From NCBI GenBank assembly GCA_010909165.1, contig VJWM01000118.1, positions 1 to 64,000 of the forward strand: 64,000 bases of DNA, given 5' to 3'. Origin of the DNA: Anthoceros angustus (Eukaryota > Streptophyta > Anthocerotopsida > Anthocerotales > Anthocerotaceae). The notes beneath the pieces were generated by a model that was given only the letters and a program-made list of their open reading frames with translations, made no database searches and was not told the DNA's origin. Shown one piece after another: positions 11,001 to 23,557 of this stretch (position 1 is the first letter of the stretch; every line of letters begins with the position of its first letter). Position numbers and translations under genes: made by a program.

Positions 11001-12640
11001 GGAGAGCCACCGTGGAAGATGGAGCTTATGGAAGAATCGTCGAGCAACACGAGGAGGTTGCTAAGCAACCGCCGCCGCTAAGGAAGCAACAACCTGCACT
11101 GCTAAGGGAGCAACAGCTCCAAGACCAAAGCTACAACAAGGAAGAAGGGGCAACAAGACCGTGAGGAGGACAACAGCTGGGGGAGCGGGTAAGCACCGCC
11201 TAAGAAGTCTAACTTCCCAATGGTGCATTAGATTGAGGATGCTTATCAAGATAACCATGTGCCCGGATTCTCCTGGCTGGAGAGAAGATTGTCTCCGAAA
11301 GTTTATGTTGTTGTGGGCATGTGGGGACATGGAGGTACTTGATCCATGCCTTGACGGCACCGGATCCTACCTATGGGTTGGATTCTTATGGAGGAAACTC
11401 TCACCGACCCATCCAGATTCAAGAGCTCACCGAGGAGGAGTACTGCGCGAGCACAAGAGAGAGAGGAGTCCAGCTGAGGAGGTAGAGATTTTGGGAGAGA
11501 TTGCCCAACCAGCCAAGAGGGAGAGAGCAAGAGGAGAACATGGGGCTAGGCGGCCTAGGAGGCCTGTGGAGAGGTAATAGGGGTAAGTGGCCTCAAATAG
11601 CTAAAGGCCCATGTGTTATAGAGAAATCTTATCCTCCTCATAGTGGATGAATTAAGAGATAGGCCTCTAGGATTGGTAGGCTAAGACCGATTGGTAAACC
11701 AAGCTACTTTTGTAATGATCTTGGGTATAAGAGGCCCTCTGATGAAATGTAAGCAATGTTGGCCTAAGTCTCGTGTTTAATGAGCACGGGGTTTGGGGGT
11801 ACCAGATCCAGGTAAGTCTAGGCACTGCCTCCGCCACAGGAGGAGCCGAGAAGACTACTGTTGCCGATCCGGTGGCCGATCCGCAAGAGTGGTGGAAAGC
11901 AAGGGAGGAGCCTTGTGGTCTCCTTGGAGGGAGTTCCAAGGTCAAGAGGAAGGGGTTGTGAAGCCGGGAGGTCACTCTTACTCATTCCTTCAGCTTGTCT
12001 AGTACTCACCTTGTGTTTGAGTTTTCGGGTCTGTGGGAGGAAGACAAGGGACGTGTGGGGGAAGAGAAGGTCAAGTGAGTTGGAGGCCTGGGGCTTGTGT
12101 GTTTGGAAAATGAGAGGAAAAGTGAACTGTGAGAGAAGTGAGAATGCCGGACATGGAGAGTTGCTGATGGCTTTGAGAGAGTAAGAAGGATGAGAAGTCT
12201 GTAAGTGATGTTTGTGTTGTCAAGAAGAGAGTGGAGTGGATTGAAGATCCGTGAGTGGATGAGACAATGATTAAGGAGGTAGAACAAATTTTGAGAGTTG
12301 GGAAGTGAGGCAGAGAGAACCTGTAAGGAGAGGGTGGGAGCAAAGGTTGGGGAGGAAAGGTTGAGGAAGAAAGAGAGATCTCAAGAGTAAAGGGAGGTTG
12401 TGTGAGCGTGAACCCCGATTGGTGGATCTACTTTGTGGAAGGATAAGAGAGAGGGTGTCACCTTATCCACTTGATCCCAAGTGGGTCCCACCTTCTATTA
12501 ATAGCCAGCTCGATCCCAAGGTGGACCCCACTGCTAAAATAGAGGGTGGTTGCTAAGATAGCAACTGGTCTGCTGCTAGGTAGCAATCGCGCTAAGATAG
12601 CCATGTGTCCGAGTGTTGTTAGGATAGTAGCCCGTCTCAG
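8050..12640 (+). mobile_element. Decayed gag-like retroelement block (unit 1)
   Basis: About 4.6 kb, plus strand, inserted after RNase H copy C. Positions about 9400-11600 read, across changing frames, as a charged Arg/Glu/Gln-rich protein with coiled-coil character (runs such as REELQQD, KQQPALLREQQ), which suggests a gag-like protein. No polymerase domain is visible, so it may be non-autonomous or part of a larger element. TTGCTA/TAGCAA words cluster near both ends. A TATAAGAGGC box at about 11729 may mark a promoter in a terminal repeat. Ends and target duplication are not resolved. Confidence 0.4.
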
Positions 12641-12795
12641 CTAGATGTTTGGTGTGTCCGTGTTTGGTTGGATTGGCTATGTTTTGGTTGTCTTGACACG
12701 AAATCACCCCTTGGGTACGAATCTCAAGTCTACAACGATAAAGAGGGTAAATGTGGCCTCTTTGTGACCACTTGGTTTAGAAAATCACCCACACT

Positions 12796-13620
12796 TGTGC
12801 ATGTGGTGACACCACTAACCGACTACAAACATTTGCGAACGTGATATGTCATGATCATGTTTCAACTACGACTGTATGCACATTTGGTGAGAGCGATTAG
12901 AAAAGAAAACAACAACTCGCTAAATTCCCATCAAAATAAAATGCCTCATTCAATCGGCGTCTAGCGGTATCGAGCGTGGTGAGTTTGAGAGTTCACAACA
13001 GAGCCACATAGTGCCGCAACCCAAAACCAAGTGTCGACACTGGACATCCGCCTGAATTCCCAAGCAAGCTGGCATTCACTAAACATACGCCGTGAGTTCA
13101 TCCCCTCCGCTCAAGAGACTCTCAAGACTATCCTAAGCCAAGCACGCTTGCCTCTTGTATTCCGCGCCTAGTTGCAGCCTCCCGCCGCCCTTCCGCCATG
13201 CATCGCCTTCCATCCTTTTCCATGATTGCGTTCCTGCCTCATCACCTCACCGCCTGCAAATCTCCTTGTTATGATCCAAAGAAATCATTGATAATCTCAC
13301 ACGACCTAGAAACCAATGGCTAACAATACATGACATTTCTAGATGTCAAGATATTACCGATATCCTCTCTATGTACATGGACTTGCCACAATGATCCCGA
13401 CACGTGACTCCGGCCTGGTATCGTGCAAAACAGCATTGACATCGGATAGCACAACATTTCCTGTTCTCACGCTTGTGCATGTGGTGACACCACTAATCGA
13501 CTACAAACATTTGCGACAACGTGACATGTCATGATCAACGGCTCAACCGATATGCACATTTGGTGAGCTGATTAAAAAGAAAACAATAATCCCGCTAAAT
13601 TCCCATCCCCCATTTCGAAG
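12796..13620. repeat. Direct repeat of about 140 bp at the start of the Ty3 part
   Basis: The text around CTTGTGCATGTGGTGACAC ... ACTACAAACATTTGCG occurs at about 12793-12930 and again at about 13470-13600, and likewise at about 31680-31800 and 32360-32480 in unit 2. A diverged piece is also at 7950-7995. These may be remains of terminal repeats, but I could not define LTR ends. Confidence 0.5.
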
Positions 13621-13659
13621 CCAAGGCCAACACGAGAATCTTTCAACTAGAACTGCAGA

Positions 13660-13990
13660 TCCCAAAGAGGTCGGGTGGTCTCTCCCAGCACAATACCACA
13701 ATCCTTCAGCACCTACATGGCGGAATGAGGCAAAATGATGAAAGCCTCGTTACAACCATCACAAAGCAACATGAGCTCGGGGTCATCCACCGTTGACAAA
13801 CTTGACATGGATAATCACTAGGTGGCACCCAATTATTTGACAATCGTGGGATCCAGTTAGGTAGATGGCAAGGAGCACAATTGGTCATGTGGTCTTGTAT
13901 AGTCCGCCATCTCCCCTAGCACCAACACACCGCTGGATCGAAGTTCCTTCACACCTTGCAAGCCGGTTAGTAGAAGGTTCTAATGTGTCG
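13660..13990 (-). pseudogene. Integrase C-terminus with PHD-like finger (unit 1, frameshifted)
   Basis: Minus-strand end of the Ty3 pol. The PHD-like finger lies at 13690-13807; it is about 5 bases shorter than the unit 2 copy (123 nt) and therefore out of frame. See 32422-32943 for the readable copy. Confidence 0.6.
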
Positions 13991-14031
13991 CTTTGTCTGA
14001 AGATAAACATAATCGCCAACATGGAACTTCC

Positions 14032-14846
14032 TCATCTTAGGTTGGAAATGCCCACTCCTGGTGTAAGCATAACGTAAAGAGTCCGGTGCTGAGCAATTTT
14101 CAAATTCGCCATCGCCATAGGCATGGCTCTGCGAAACAACACTGCTCTATCGCCAACAACCTTAGCCCAAGTGGCCGGATCATCCAGCTGAACCACCTGG
14201 TTCATTTCCTTGGCAATAGCAACCGGCGGGACCGGATCACGTCCAAACAAGAGAAAATACGGTGAAAAGTGAGCTAGCGAAGCGTGTTTGCTCATACGGT
14301 ACCCCATAGCCACATATGGCAAAGCCAAATCCCAGCCTGTCTTAGACATCCTGAGCAACAACTTACGTAGCCCTTGTTTGATGGTCTGAACAAGTCGTTC
14401 AGCCAAATCGTCGGCTTGAGGATGGTCTCTACTAGTGCATCGGTGATCGATGAATGCGAAGTCTAACAGATCTTGGAATTCTCCCTTCGTGCCTTGATCC
14501 AAACAAACACTCACTACCAAAGCGAGAACATGCTGCAAGAAGGCACGAGAAGTGCTTGGATGACTTGTCCGGTAGAGCCACAATTTCGCCCACTTGGAAA
14601 AATGTTCCACCATCACCATCACATACACGTTGCCGCGGCGTCTGGCAAATCTCCTATAAGATCACAAGACCATCGTAAAACAAACCCATAATGGGTAATG
14701 GCAGCTCCTGACTTGATGTTAAAAGAAGACTTCACTCTGTCACCTTGACAAGCCACCACGTCACGCATACATCCCAAACCAATGGAAATGAGGAGACAAT
14801 AAACTATATGTTCTTGACCCCAAAGTGACCCATGTCGAATGAGCAC
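14032..14846 (-). pseudogene. Ty3/gypsy integrase (unit 1)
   Basis: Minus strand. 14032-14628 reads as the integrase core: VEHFSKWA near the start, then CLDQGTKGEFQDLLDF (first residue of the second acidic position), DHPQAD..AERLVQTIKQGL with the glutamate of the DDE triad, then HFSPYFLLFGRDPVPP. The zinc-binding region upstream (to about 14850) is frameshifted. It belongs with RT at 15240-15990 and the PHD-like finger at 13690. Confidence 0.75.
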
Positions 14847-15239
14847 GCATGACCAAAGCTACTCGATCATGGTGTAGGCACCAGCGAGCCCGGTAGACAA
14901 AGTGCGGATCAAATAGCCATCTTTCCAACGATCGGCTGCTCACTCGATCCGATCTCGTTGAAGTCTTTGGCAATCAGTGAAACAATCCAGTTTGAAGAAA
15001 TGCATGTGATCATCTTCCCATATGTCGCATGTGCCGAAATCGTGATGGGTTCTCCATGTCCACACATAGATTCCGCAAACATGTTGTCTTGTATAAGAAA
15101 CTTGACCCATGATCTCGTCATGGTCCCGCCTAGCACACGTCTCATCCTCATCACAGGTCGGGATGTCGAAAGCACATCCGCATTCTGGTGTGTGATGCCG
15201 GGCGATGAACGACTTGGAAATCATAATCCGCAATGTCAT

Positions 15240-15990
15240 TGCCCACCTTACTTGACCTTGCGAGCTTAGTATTCGTCATAAATAGCGTAAAGGGCGATGG
15301 TCATCACCAAAGTAAATGGCCGACCATACGGATAAGGTCCGAAATGGCAAATAGAGCAAACACTCCCCTTCATAGCTAGGATAATTGCTCTCGGCCTGTT
15401 GTTGCTACGTGGCGCATAGCGATAACACGCTCATGTCCTTCTTCGTCGATTGTGCAAGCACGGCTCAATACCTAAGCGACTCAATCCGTATGAAGCACAA
15501 ATGGCTTCTCGAAATCTGGGCCATCACGGTAGCTTGCATCACTGTTCTTCAACAATTCAAATGCTGTTGGCGATCCTCGTCAATCCCAATCACGCCCTTG
15601 CGCGGAGTTGTTAAGTGGCTTAGCAAGGCTGCTAAAATCTTGAATGTAAATTGGTAGTTACACAATCCCAAATAGGGCGCAATTCCGACACCACGGAGCA
15701 ATGTACCTCTAACACAGAACCTTTGCATGTGGCATGATACCGTTAGGCACAATCCTATGTCCCAAATAGGCGACAATATCCATGCAGCTCACACTTAGGC
15801 GGATGGCATTTGAGTCCGCCTTGCGGAGCCAAAATAGATCCTCTAAATGCCTCAAATGAGCCTCAAAATCCTTGCGGCACCTAAAGCACATCATCGATAT
15901 AGCAGCGTATGAGCCCTTGACAATACCTTGTCCATGATACGCTGAAATGAACAGTATTTCAAACCCAAACGGTATAAACAACCATTCCTA
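15240..15990 (-). pseudogene. Ty3/gypsy RT palm and RNase H (unit 1, frames broken)
   Basis: Minus strand. Corresponds to 34246-34980 but is heavily broken. Fragments such as AYLGHRIVPNGIMPHA and RSYLGLCNYQ-like text are recognisable in 15549-15981. The fingers part of the RT is not next to it; it lies on the opposite strand at about 17300-17565. Confidence 0.7.
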
Positions 15991-16029
15991 TAGTCTGCCA
16001 TGTCAAACGGCCATAGCTACTGCCTCAGG

Positions 16030-17570
16030 ATCGGGCCCGCCTCGCACTTTGGGCGCATTGCACAGAGTTGCTTTCACCGCCTCGTGACGACGACTATTTC
16101 TCGCCTTTATCCGACAGGCATGTCGTGGAGTTGTTTGAGGTATTTGCAGCTTGAGGCCCTGCGTGCGGTGATTGCGATTCAGCGCTATTACTATTGTGAT
16201 AATCGCCTGGTCGTCAAACGACATCGTTTGCGAATTGTGGTTTTCTTCGCAATTTAATCACCCGCTGCAATCGTGCTTTTACTACCCCGCCACAAGACAT
16301 CCTGCTGATTCAATCCTCCCATGTTCAAGCTTTAGGACGTGGGACCTTGTGGTTGCATGGGAATGCTGTGCTCTCCGGATTTGGGATTGGCCTAGAGGAT
16401 TCGCGATCCGGATTGTTCTTACCTCTCGTAGCCGCTGCATGAGTTTCAAGTAATCTGCTGGTGGTTTACATGCCGGAAAACACTCGCATCTAGATTCTGC
16501 CTATGACGCCAATTTGGTGCATGTTCGGGCCCGCCCGGTTTTTGATGCCGCAGGTGAGTAGGCGTTTCATCGCCTTCACGCTTTTTGGACTAACGCTCCG
16601 GTAGTCCTTGTATTGTCTTTACATCATACTATTCGCCCCGCCGACGCCATGTGATGTGCTCAAGTTTATCACTCTCGACTCGCCATACCGAGAAAGCCCC
16701 ATGGTTTGCTACCAATGAGGTGGGTTATCCGCGACGACGCTGCCTACCCTTATTAGTTTCCTGTGGTCTTATGCGCGATCGTGAGAAGGCCCGGATTATT
16801 ACGCATTAAGAGACTTGCTGGAAAGAACCCACCATCAAGAGCTGGAACGATTATGGGGTTTGCGACTCACGGCATCGCTCCGGCGTTTCTATTGCCCGAT
16901 GTGAGCTCGGTCGCCATGGATTTACATGCTGGACCGCTCGCAAGACTGCTTGGCTTTCCAACTTTTTGTCGGGTCCTGGCTTTTGCGGGTTTGCGGTCAC
17001 AGTGTCATCCGCAGCTCATCCGCTTTTCTGTGCTTCGCAATTGCCCTTTTCAACCGGAAGTCGGGGAGTATGCATTTTAGAGATCATACATTTCACTGAT
17101 GATCCCGAGCGACTCGTTATTATAAGCAGTAAGAAATCGTATAAGACAAGGTGATTTCCTGGAAGATGGGTCCATAGCTGATGATGATCGCCGACGGCGA
17201 TTGCTTCAAGATAACATATCAAGATTGTTTTGTGTTCTCGATGAAGGACCTTGGTACTTGCAACGTTATGAAGTTCGGGTGCAAATTGACAACTAATGAG
17301 CCCATCTACCGACGCCGCATGTGCCCGGCCTCCGCACGGGAAATAGTCGATAAGCACCGCCAGAATCAGATGAGGCGATTGATTCGACCATCCACTTCTG
17401 ACTATGCAGCTGCAATTGTTCTTCCTCCTAAGAAGGACAGTCAGGGTTTATGGACAGAGAAACGCATGTGTGGTGATTATCGACCGATCAATGCTGTGAC
17501 GGCTCAAGATCGTTATCCGATGCCCACACCAGAGGAGCTATTTGATAGCATCGGACAGTCAGCTCGAGCC
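16030..17570 (+). pseudogene. Inverted pol segment: pre-RT region and RT fingers (unit 1)
   Basis: Plus strand, while gag, protease, RT palm, RNase H and integrase are on the minus strand. 17181-17720 contains DLGTCNVMKF, LIRPSTSDYAAAIVLPPKKD, TEKRMCGDYRPINAVT and PTPEELFDSIG, the usual start of a Ty3 RT. Flipping this segment would place it between protease and RT palm in one strand. The stretch that should follow FDSIG (motif A with the first catalytic Asp) is not visible at either joint. Confidence 0.7.
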
Positions 17571-17819
17571 TCAACCGACAACGAGGGTGACCTGACAATC
17601 ATCTCATCAACAGCAGCGGCACAAGCCTCCACCACTGGGTCAGAGTGCGTCACTTCATCGGCGGTCTCATCAACTTCTGAAAACAGCCATTGCTCATGCC
17701 GATCATCCTTGACCAACTAAGGAATACATCAGATTACAACATGGCGGCCGCCAACGACACTTCCACATCACATTGCGTTGATGCAAATCAAGTGGAATAT
17801 AGGCCAATCTCCTTGCCAA

Positions 17820-18250
17820 TCAAGTCTGTAAAAGCTTGCTCGGTCCAATTATCAATGCCGACCCTGTGGGAACAAAAACTCGACCCAAAAGTACATCATA
17901 ATTGGTAGCGAGAAACCGCATAACGAACTCGAGGGTCACAAAGATTGACGATCGGTCAAGAGAAATAGATACTGGAAACACTGCCTCACCCTTGATGGGC
18001 TCCACTCCACATTCTCATACGGATGTTCCAGTGGAGAGTTAATGTGATCCCATCAATCGCAATCGAGCCCAAAGTCGACCAATAATAATGGCCGAGCACC
18101 GATCGAACAACACCATACGAGGTGCAACACCATTGATCATCACATGACCCAGTATTGTTCACCAATGCATGATTGACCCGAACTTTGCGATTTGTTGGTT
18201 GCACCAAAGATTGCCTTGAGTGGCAAGGGCCAACTGTGAAACCATCACCG
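17820..18250 (-). pseudogene. Retroviral-type aspartic protease (unit 1, broken)
   Basis: Minus strand, between gag and the inverted segment. 17986-18207 matches the N-terminal part and 17820-18005 the C-terminal part of the protease readable at 37701-38006. The DTGA active site is damaged here. Confidence 0.6.
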
Positions 18251-18509
18251 GTTTTCCAGCAGCAAGTGGCTCAATCCAATCCAGCTCATTGGTAGCTAGA
18301 GCATCACTTAGTATTGTCTCACCAATAATCGGCTTGTTTAACTCTCACTACATGGTACAACTGGAACCGATGTAAAGGAAGCAACCCTGCAACCCCTATT
18401 CCCACCTCCTCAAGAGAAAATAAAGGCACATGCACCACCGTAGTGTGTAGCACTCCTCCCACGTCATGGAAGACAAACGAATAGGTTCACCTCCTTGATC
18501 TCTGGTGAC

Positions 18510-19505
18510 TCACGTCCGGATATATGGCAAATGATCCGAACCACGCAATGGCGGAACTGACGCCAAAGGTACAGTGGCAAATGACTTAGGCATGACTGCC
18601 CTAGCTTGCTGCAACCTGATACTCTGCCGTGGGAGCCGAACCTCTGCCGTCATGCCGGCCAGCTCCTGACCTAACCAAGAGCAAGGTAACTCTGCTAGCA
18701 TACCGGGTGTGTGCACAGCGTGCTCTTGCTCCAGCATTTTCTTCGTCTCAGCCATCTTGTGAGCCATGCAAACATGATAAGGATCTCCATAATCTTCTCC
18801 CACACGTACATGCTCACCAAAGAATTATTATACGCCACCGCAAGGCGATAGCGGATTAGAGTCACAGATGTAGCCAGAATGCAAATTGCATGTGTCTCAT
18901 ATAGATCGAGAGCCTCATCTGCCATGTAACCAAGCAGTTGCTCAAACATGTAACGATCTCAGAAAAGCTATGCCATGCTTGAATTTCACACTGCTAGTAA
19001 GGAAGTTGAAATAGAGCCCGAATCACGCAAAGTCTCAGTCTACCAGAAACTTATCCGACGGCTGAAGAGAACCAAGATTGCCATGATTTTAGTCACCGAT
19101 TCCGCAGAAGAACCGACTGACCGCTAGCTTGTGATCTCAAATGGTGACCAGCCAACAGTGATACGTGCTGTTGAAGATGTCTCTTCAAGAACAAGCGCAT
19201 CGCCGCTTGTCAGAGGGTCTTCCACCGGATGCTCACACCACAGAATCGACGATTTTGTCATCCGCCTCTTTTGCGAGGTGTGCGAGCCATGCTCGAGCAC
19301 CTCCTTGACGTAATTGGTAACAAGGTGCCTCATCACTCCGCTCATCCGGCGCATCCGTCATGCACACAACAGGAACAATGATCAGAAACCGATTTCATCC
19401 AACAACTTGATTACCACATTCCCGTTTCACGCACATCGAATCCGGACCCTAATTCAAGGCTTTCAAGACCGTAACAAGGTCCTCAGCAGCTTGACATCAA
19501 GGTGA
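18510..19505 (-). pseudogene. Ty3 gag region (unit 1, broken)
   Basis: Minus strand. 18510-18803 reads MGEDYGDPYHVCMAHKMAET-like text and 18695-18949 reads MFEQLLGYMADEALDLYETH, both matching unit 2. The N-terminal part is at about 19124-19354. No zinc knuckle was seen. Confidence 0.6.
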
Positions 19506-20124
19506 TGTACATGCTGATTGGCGACTATTTTAGTGTGTTCCTTAGCAAAGCTATTTGGTCTTCTAATCTTTGTTTGATCTACTTTCTTTGCTTTTACGCC
19601 TCCCAAATGTCACTTCATTCATGTTCTTGATTCATGTTCACATCATAGCCTCACGGTGCATACGCCTAATGATCTATAAAGAAATAAATATAATAGTAAT
19701 GAAATAGTACTTAAAATACTAAAAATTTATATAAAATAGAAATAAATCATATACAAAAAAGAAATAGAACATATATTTAAAATAAAACTGATATGTCACT
19801 TCAAGTTACTTGAAATAATATTTACCGGAATCTAATAGTATTTGCTACCTTTGTGCCATTTTATAATTCTTTGCAAAACCGGGTCTTATTCATGAAGTTT
19901 ATATGAGAATTCTCCTTATGATCCTTCCTCGCAAAACTCGGTCTTATTCATGAAGTTTATGCGAGAATTGTTGCAAAGTTTTACTTCTTCCTCTCAAATC
20001 CAAGAAAGACTTGTCACGCTTTACTTCTTTCTCTCAAATCCATAAAAGACTTGTCATATTTACTGCTCTTTTATGTGTGCTTTTTTTTAGTATCTCACAT
20101 TCCCTTTATCATCTAATGGTAGGC

Positions 20125-20263
20125 GAGAGCTTAACGAACAAGAGACGATTAGGAAATATGAATACGAGACCAAGGGGACCACCATCTAAGCCTAAGTATT
20201 TCCTGACCAACAGCGCATAAGTATCGTGAGGGAAAGGTGAAAACAACCCTAGGAAAGGGAGTG
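20125..20263 (+). pseudogene. 23S-type LSU rRNA fragment (unit 2)
   Basis: Same fragment as at 1145-1291, with several small deletions (for example in the stretch before GACCAACAGCGCAT). The GTATCGTGAGGGAAAGG core at 20221-20237 is intact. Confidence 0.65.
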
Positions 20264-20502
20264 TTACTTAGAGTTACTTAAAATAGTATTTACTTAGATT
20301 AATATTACATATAGTCGTTAAAATAGCATTTAAAATACTTAGTACTTGAAATAGTCGTTACTTGATTAAAGCTACCCATCTAAAATGCCAATAAATCCCT
20401 TTTAAATAGGACTTCCATCGAGTTTGTATAAACTTTTTCTTAGTTACGTGACAAATAAACAAGGATATAGATATCGTTTTACAAGGCGAAAGTCATTGAC
20501 TC

Positions 20503-21298
20503 ATGAGTCATGCTTCAATGTCACTTGTAGCTTATTTGGCGCATCTTAGGCGAGGTGTGATGGAGTTTGAGGAGGATCGGCCGCGATGGACATTGATCGA
20601 TTACGAGGAGGGTGAGCCTACGGAGGAGAGTACGAGGAGGAGGACGACCACACGCGAGTAGTGAAGGGTCCTTGAGGATGATTACTACGTTCGTCACAGT
20701 GGATCATGATTGGGCATACTCGTCACCTTCGCTACACCCTATCAACATCTAGAGGACATGGAAAAGGTACACATATATCAAGAGTCCATGGAACACTCTT
20801 ATGCCCTTGTTTCCTATAGATTGTGTAGAACAACTCTTAGGTCGGCCTCGCTTCTAATCAATTCTACACCAAACCTCCTCTTGCAGTATATTGTCCCCAA
20901 ATCCCTAGGGAGATACGTGGGAGTTATGGTGCTCACAGGGCATCCACCAAGAAGAGGCTGGATTTGGTTTCTTTGAGACAACCCTCGGGAAATCGCATTC
21001 TCAGAGCCAAAGCCTCCATGTCTCATCTATTGAGGCGGAGTATGAGGCACTCTCGCGGTTTAAGCAAGGCTCTCCACTCAACGACATTGAAGCTTAAAGC
21101 TCATGCCGATGATGAATTTGTAGTCCGGAGCTTGGAGGGCGCCATGAACCGGACACAAAACTCAAAGATCCTTTGGGATCTACATATTGCGATCTTGGTC
21201 CGACTTAGGTTTTCAAGTCCTTTGAGATCAAGCAAGTTAGTCCTTACGAGGGGTTGAAGCAAAGGCGCTATCTTGCACTCTGTGCTATTATATCTTAA
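20503..21298 (+). pseudogene. RNase H-domain gene, copy A of unit 2 (frames broken)
   Basis: Counterpart of 1541-2354, with the same start, intron and stop but a different set of small indels. That the two copies are broken at different points supports base-calling error over shared ancestral mutations. Confidence 0.7.
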
Positions 21299-21510
21299 GT
21301 GAGGTATCCCAACTGCGTGACCTCAAAGAGATGGTGTACGTACTTCGAGATGGGAATGCGAAGTTGTGTCCTTAGAGTTATTAGGGCTTAGCTATGAACA
21401 ATGTCTAGTAGAAATGGTTTGTCCACATAAAGGGAATAATAGAATCGGGTTTTTGAGGGATTTTCTAATTGAAAAGTAGTGTTCTGGCGGTGCCACAACT
21501 TGCGAACCAC

Positions 21511-21653
21511 TTAGGTGTAGAAACCCTATATGGGTGTAGAAACCCTATATGGGTGTAGAAACCCTATATAGGTGTAGAAACCCTATATAGTGTAGAAACC
21601 CTATAGGTGTAGAAACCTATATGGGTGTAGAAACCCTATATAGGTGTAGAAAC
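21511..21653. repeat. Telomere-word minisatellite (unit 2)
   Basis: About eight copies of the same 19-20 bp unit; several read CCTATATGGG where unit 1 has CCTATATAGG. Confidence 0.9.
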
Positions 21654-22499
21654 CGGATGTTGCTCACTGCAGACAATTTTCATTGCAATAATATTATGCT
21701 TGCTTGGATATCCTTTTTGCCTAATGCCTTTGTGCTAATTCTTTTATGGATGATTGGGAACATGTCCGGATCACACTTGTTCCTTCCAATGCTCTCCTCT
21801 CTTACTTTTTATATTGGGCGACAAGTCGTTGGATCCGCTTCCTCTTTTTACAATTTGAGACAAGGCTTTAACTTTGAACCCATGATGGGAAGAAGATCTT
21901 TCTCTATCGTGTGTGTGCATTGTATACATGAGCGATGAGTTAATGCTTGACTAGTATTGTTGGACATGGTTACAACTATTTAGACTATTTCATCAAAAGC
22001 TTAGCATTTTGTTGAAAAGTAAGGAGGTGAACCCATCTACCATAAAAGACATCTTAGTAAGAAGAAGCAATTGAGCTCAATGTTTGTGCTTAATGGTCCA
22101 TAGTGGATTTTCTTCTTCTAAAAGCACTTACGACATGTTGGTTGTCATCACTTTCAGTTGTCACTCACAGGAACATTGAAAGAGTTGTTTTATCCAAATT
22201 TGTAGCAATTCTTTGGAGTCTTGAATATATCGATGAAATAAAGAAGCCCAATAAATATGTACAATTGTCTTCACACGGGGCTACATATGAGAGAAGGCTA
22301 TGCTCATGAGGGGCAAAAGCACGGGACTGGACTTTGGATTTCTCCCATGGGCTAGAATTACAGAACACACACTGCCAAAAAGGAGACTTGATAGAAACTT
22401 CCTTATTGCTCATAGAAAAACACATATAACAGTCACGACCATGCATGAATAGTGAACCCCGGGATGCGACCATAGACACAAAATTACAAGCCTCGGTGG

Positions 22500-22925
22500 C
22501 CATTAGGGAAGTTGAGTAGCGATAGTTCCTCTCCCTTAATTGCACCTTTCAAAATACTCAAAGGGATTGAAAGATCGACATAGCATAGATATTACTATGA
22601 GGTGACTTCAACAAATCTTGTAAGGGATGAGTTTGGTTAGGGGAAGTTGAGTAGTGTTTTCTCTTCCTTAATTGCATCTTTCTTGCAAAATACTCAAAAG
22701 AGATTGAAAGATCTGACATAGCATAGATATTACTATGAGGCTAGCTTCAACAAATCTTGTAAGGAATGATTTTGGTTTGGGGAAAATGAGTAGTGTTAGT
22801 TTCTCTTCCTTAATTGCATTTTTCTTGCAAAATACTCAAAAGGGATTGAAAGCTCTGACATAACATAGATATTACTCTGGGGCTAGCTTCAACAAATCTT
22901 GTAAGGGATGAGTTTGGTAGCTATT
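22500..22925. repeat. Three tandem copies of the 130-bp repeat (unit 2)
   Basis: Same order of landmarks as at 3555-3955. A diverged single copy is at about 26070-26160. Confidence 0.85.
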
Positions 22926-23024
22926 GTGAGGAAATATTACCGTAGTAGTGTCTGAGACATTGTGGACTGTGAGAAATCAAGCATCCAGAGTTCGATTAGT
23001 AGAGCCTCTACAATGGTTCGTCAG

Positions 23025-23061
<37 letters not shown>

Positions 23062-23557
23062 CTACAAAGGTAAGGAGTAAATAATGAAGAACAATAATAG
23101 CAATATTATATGTAAAATAAAACTTATATGTAGAATAGAGTAGACGTTATTAATATCGAGATGGGAAACTTATATGTTACTTAAAGTTACTTGAAATAGT
23201 ACATACTAAGATCAATATTACATACAATTAGTTAAAATAGCACTTAAAATATTTCATACTTGTACAATAATAGGAATCATATATATTCAAAATACAACTT
23301 ATATTACTTAAAATAGTATTTACTTAGATTAATATTATATATAGTAGTTAACTTGTACTTAAAATACTTAGTGCTTAAAATAGTCGTTACTTGATAAAAG
23401 CTACCTTTCTAAAAATGCCAATTCATCCCTTTAAATACGACTTCCGTGATCAAATATTGTAAAATCTTTTTATTAGTTACATAACTAATAAATGGAAATA
23501 CAAACACGCTTTGAACTTCCAACTTCCGAGAGCCAAGAAAGGCGCAAGTCACTCACC

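Larger units (their letters stand above)
546..19526. repeat. Array unit 1 (about 19.0 kb)
   Basis: First complete unit of a giant tandem repeat. The start is set by the shared text near 546, 19527 and 40337 (the phrase TTCCTTAGCAAAG). Order: LSU rRNA fragment, RNase H copies A and B, minisatellite, 130-bp repeats, TA tract, palindromic segment, truncated RNase H copy C, plus-strand gag-like block (8050-12640), minus-strand Ty3 element (about 13300-19526). Most reading frames are broken by small indels. Confidence 0.85.

Noticed and set aside
12006-12343. Ser/Leu-rich minus-strand frames
   Set aside because: Low-complexity shadows of GA-rich plus-strand sequence, not conserved between units.
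13300-19526. Complete LTRs, primer-binding site and polypurine tract of the Ty3 element
   Set aside because: I looked for TG...CA ends and a tRNA-complement next to gag and found none I could support.
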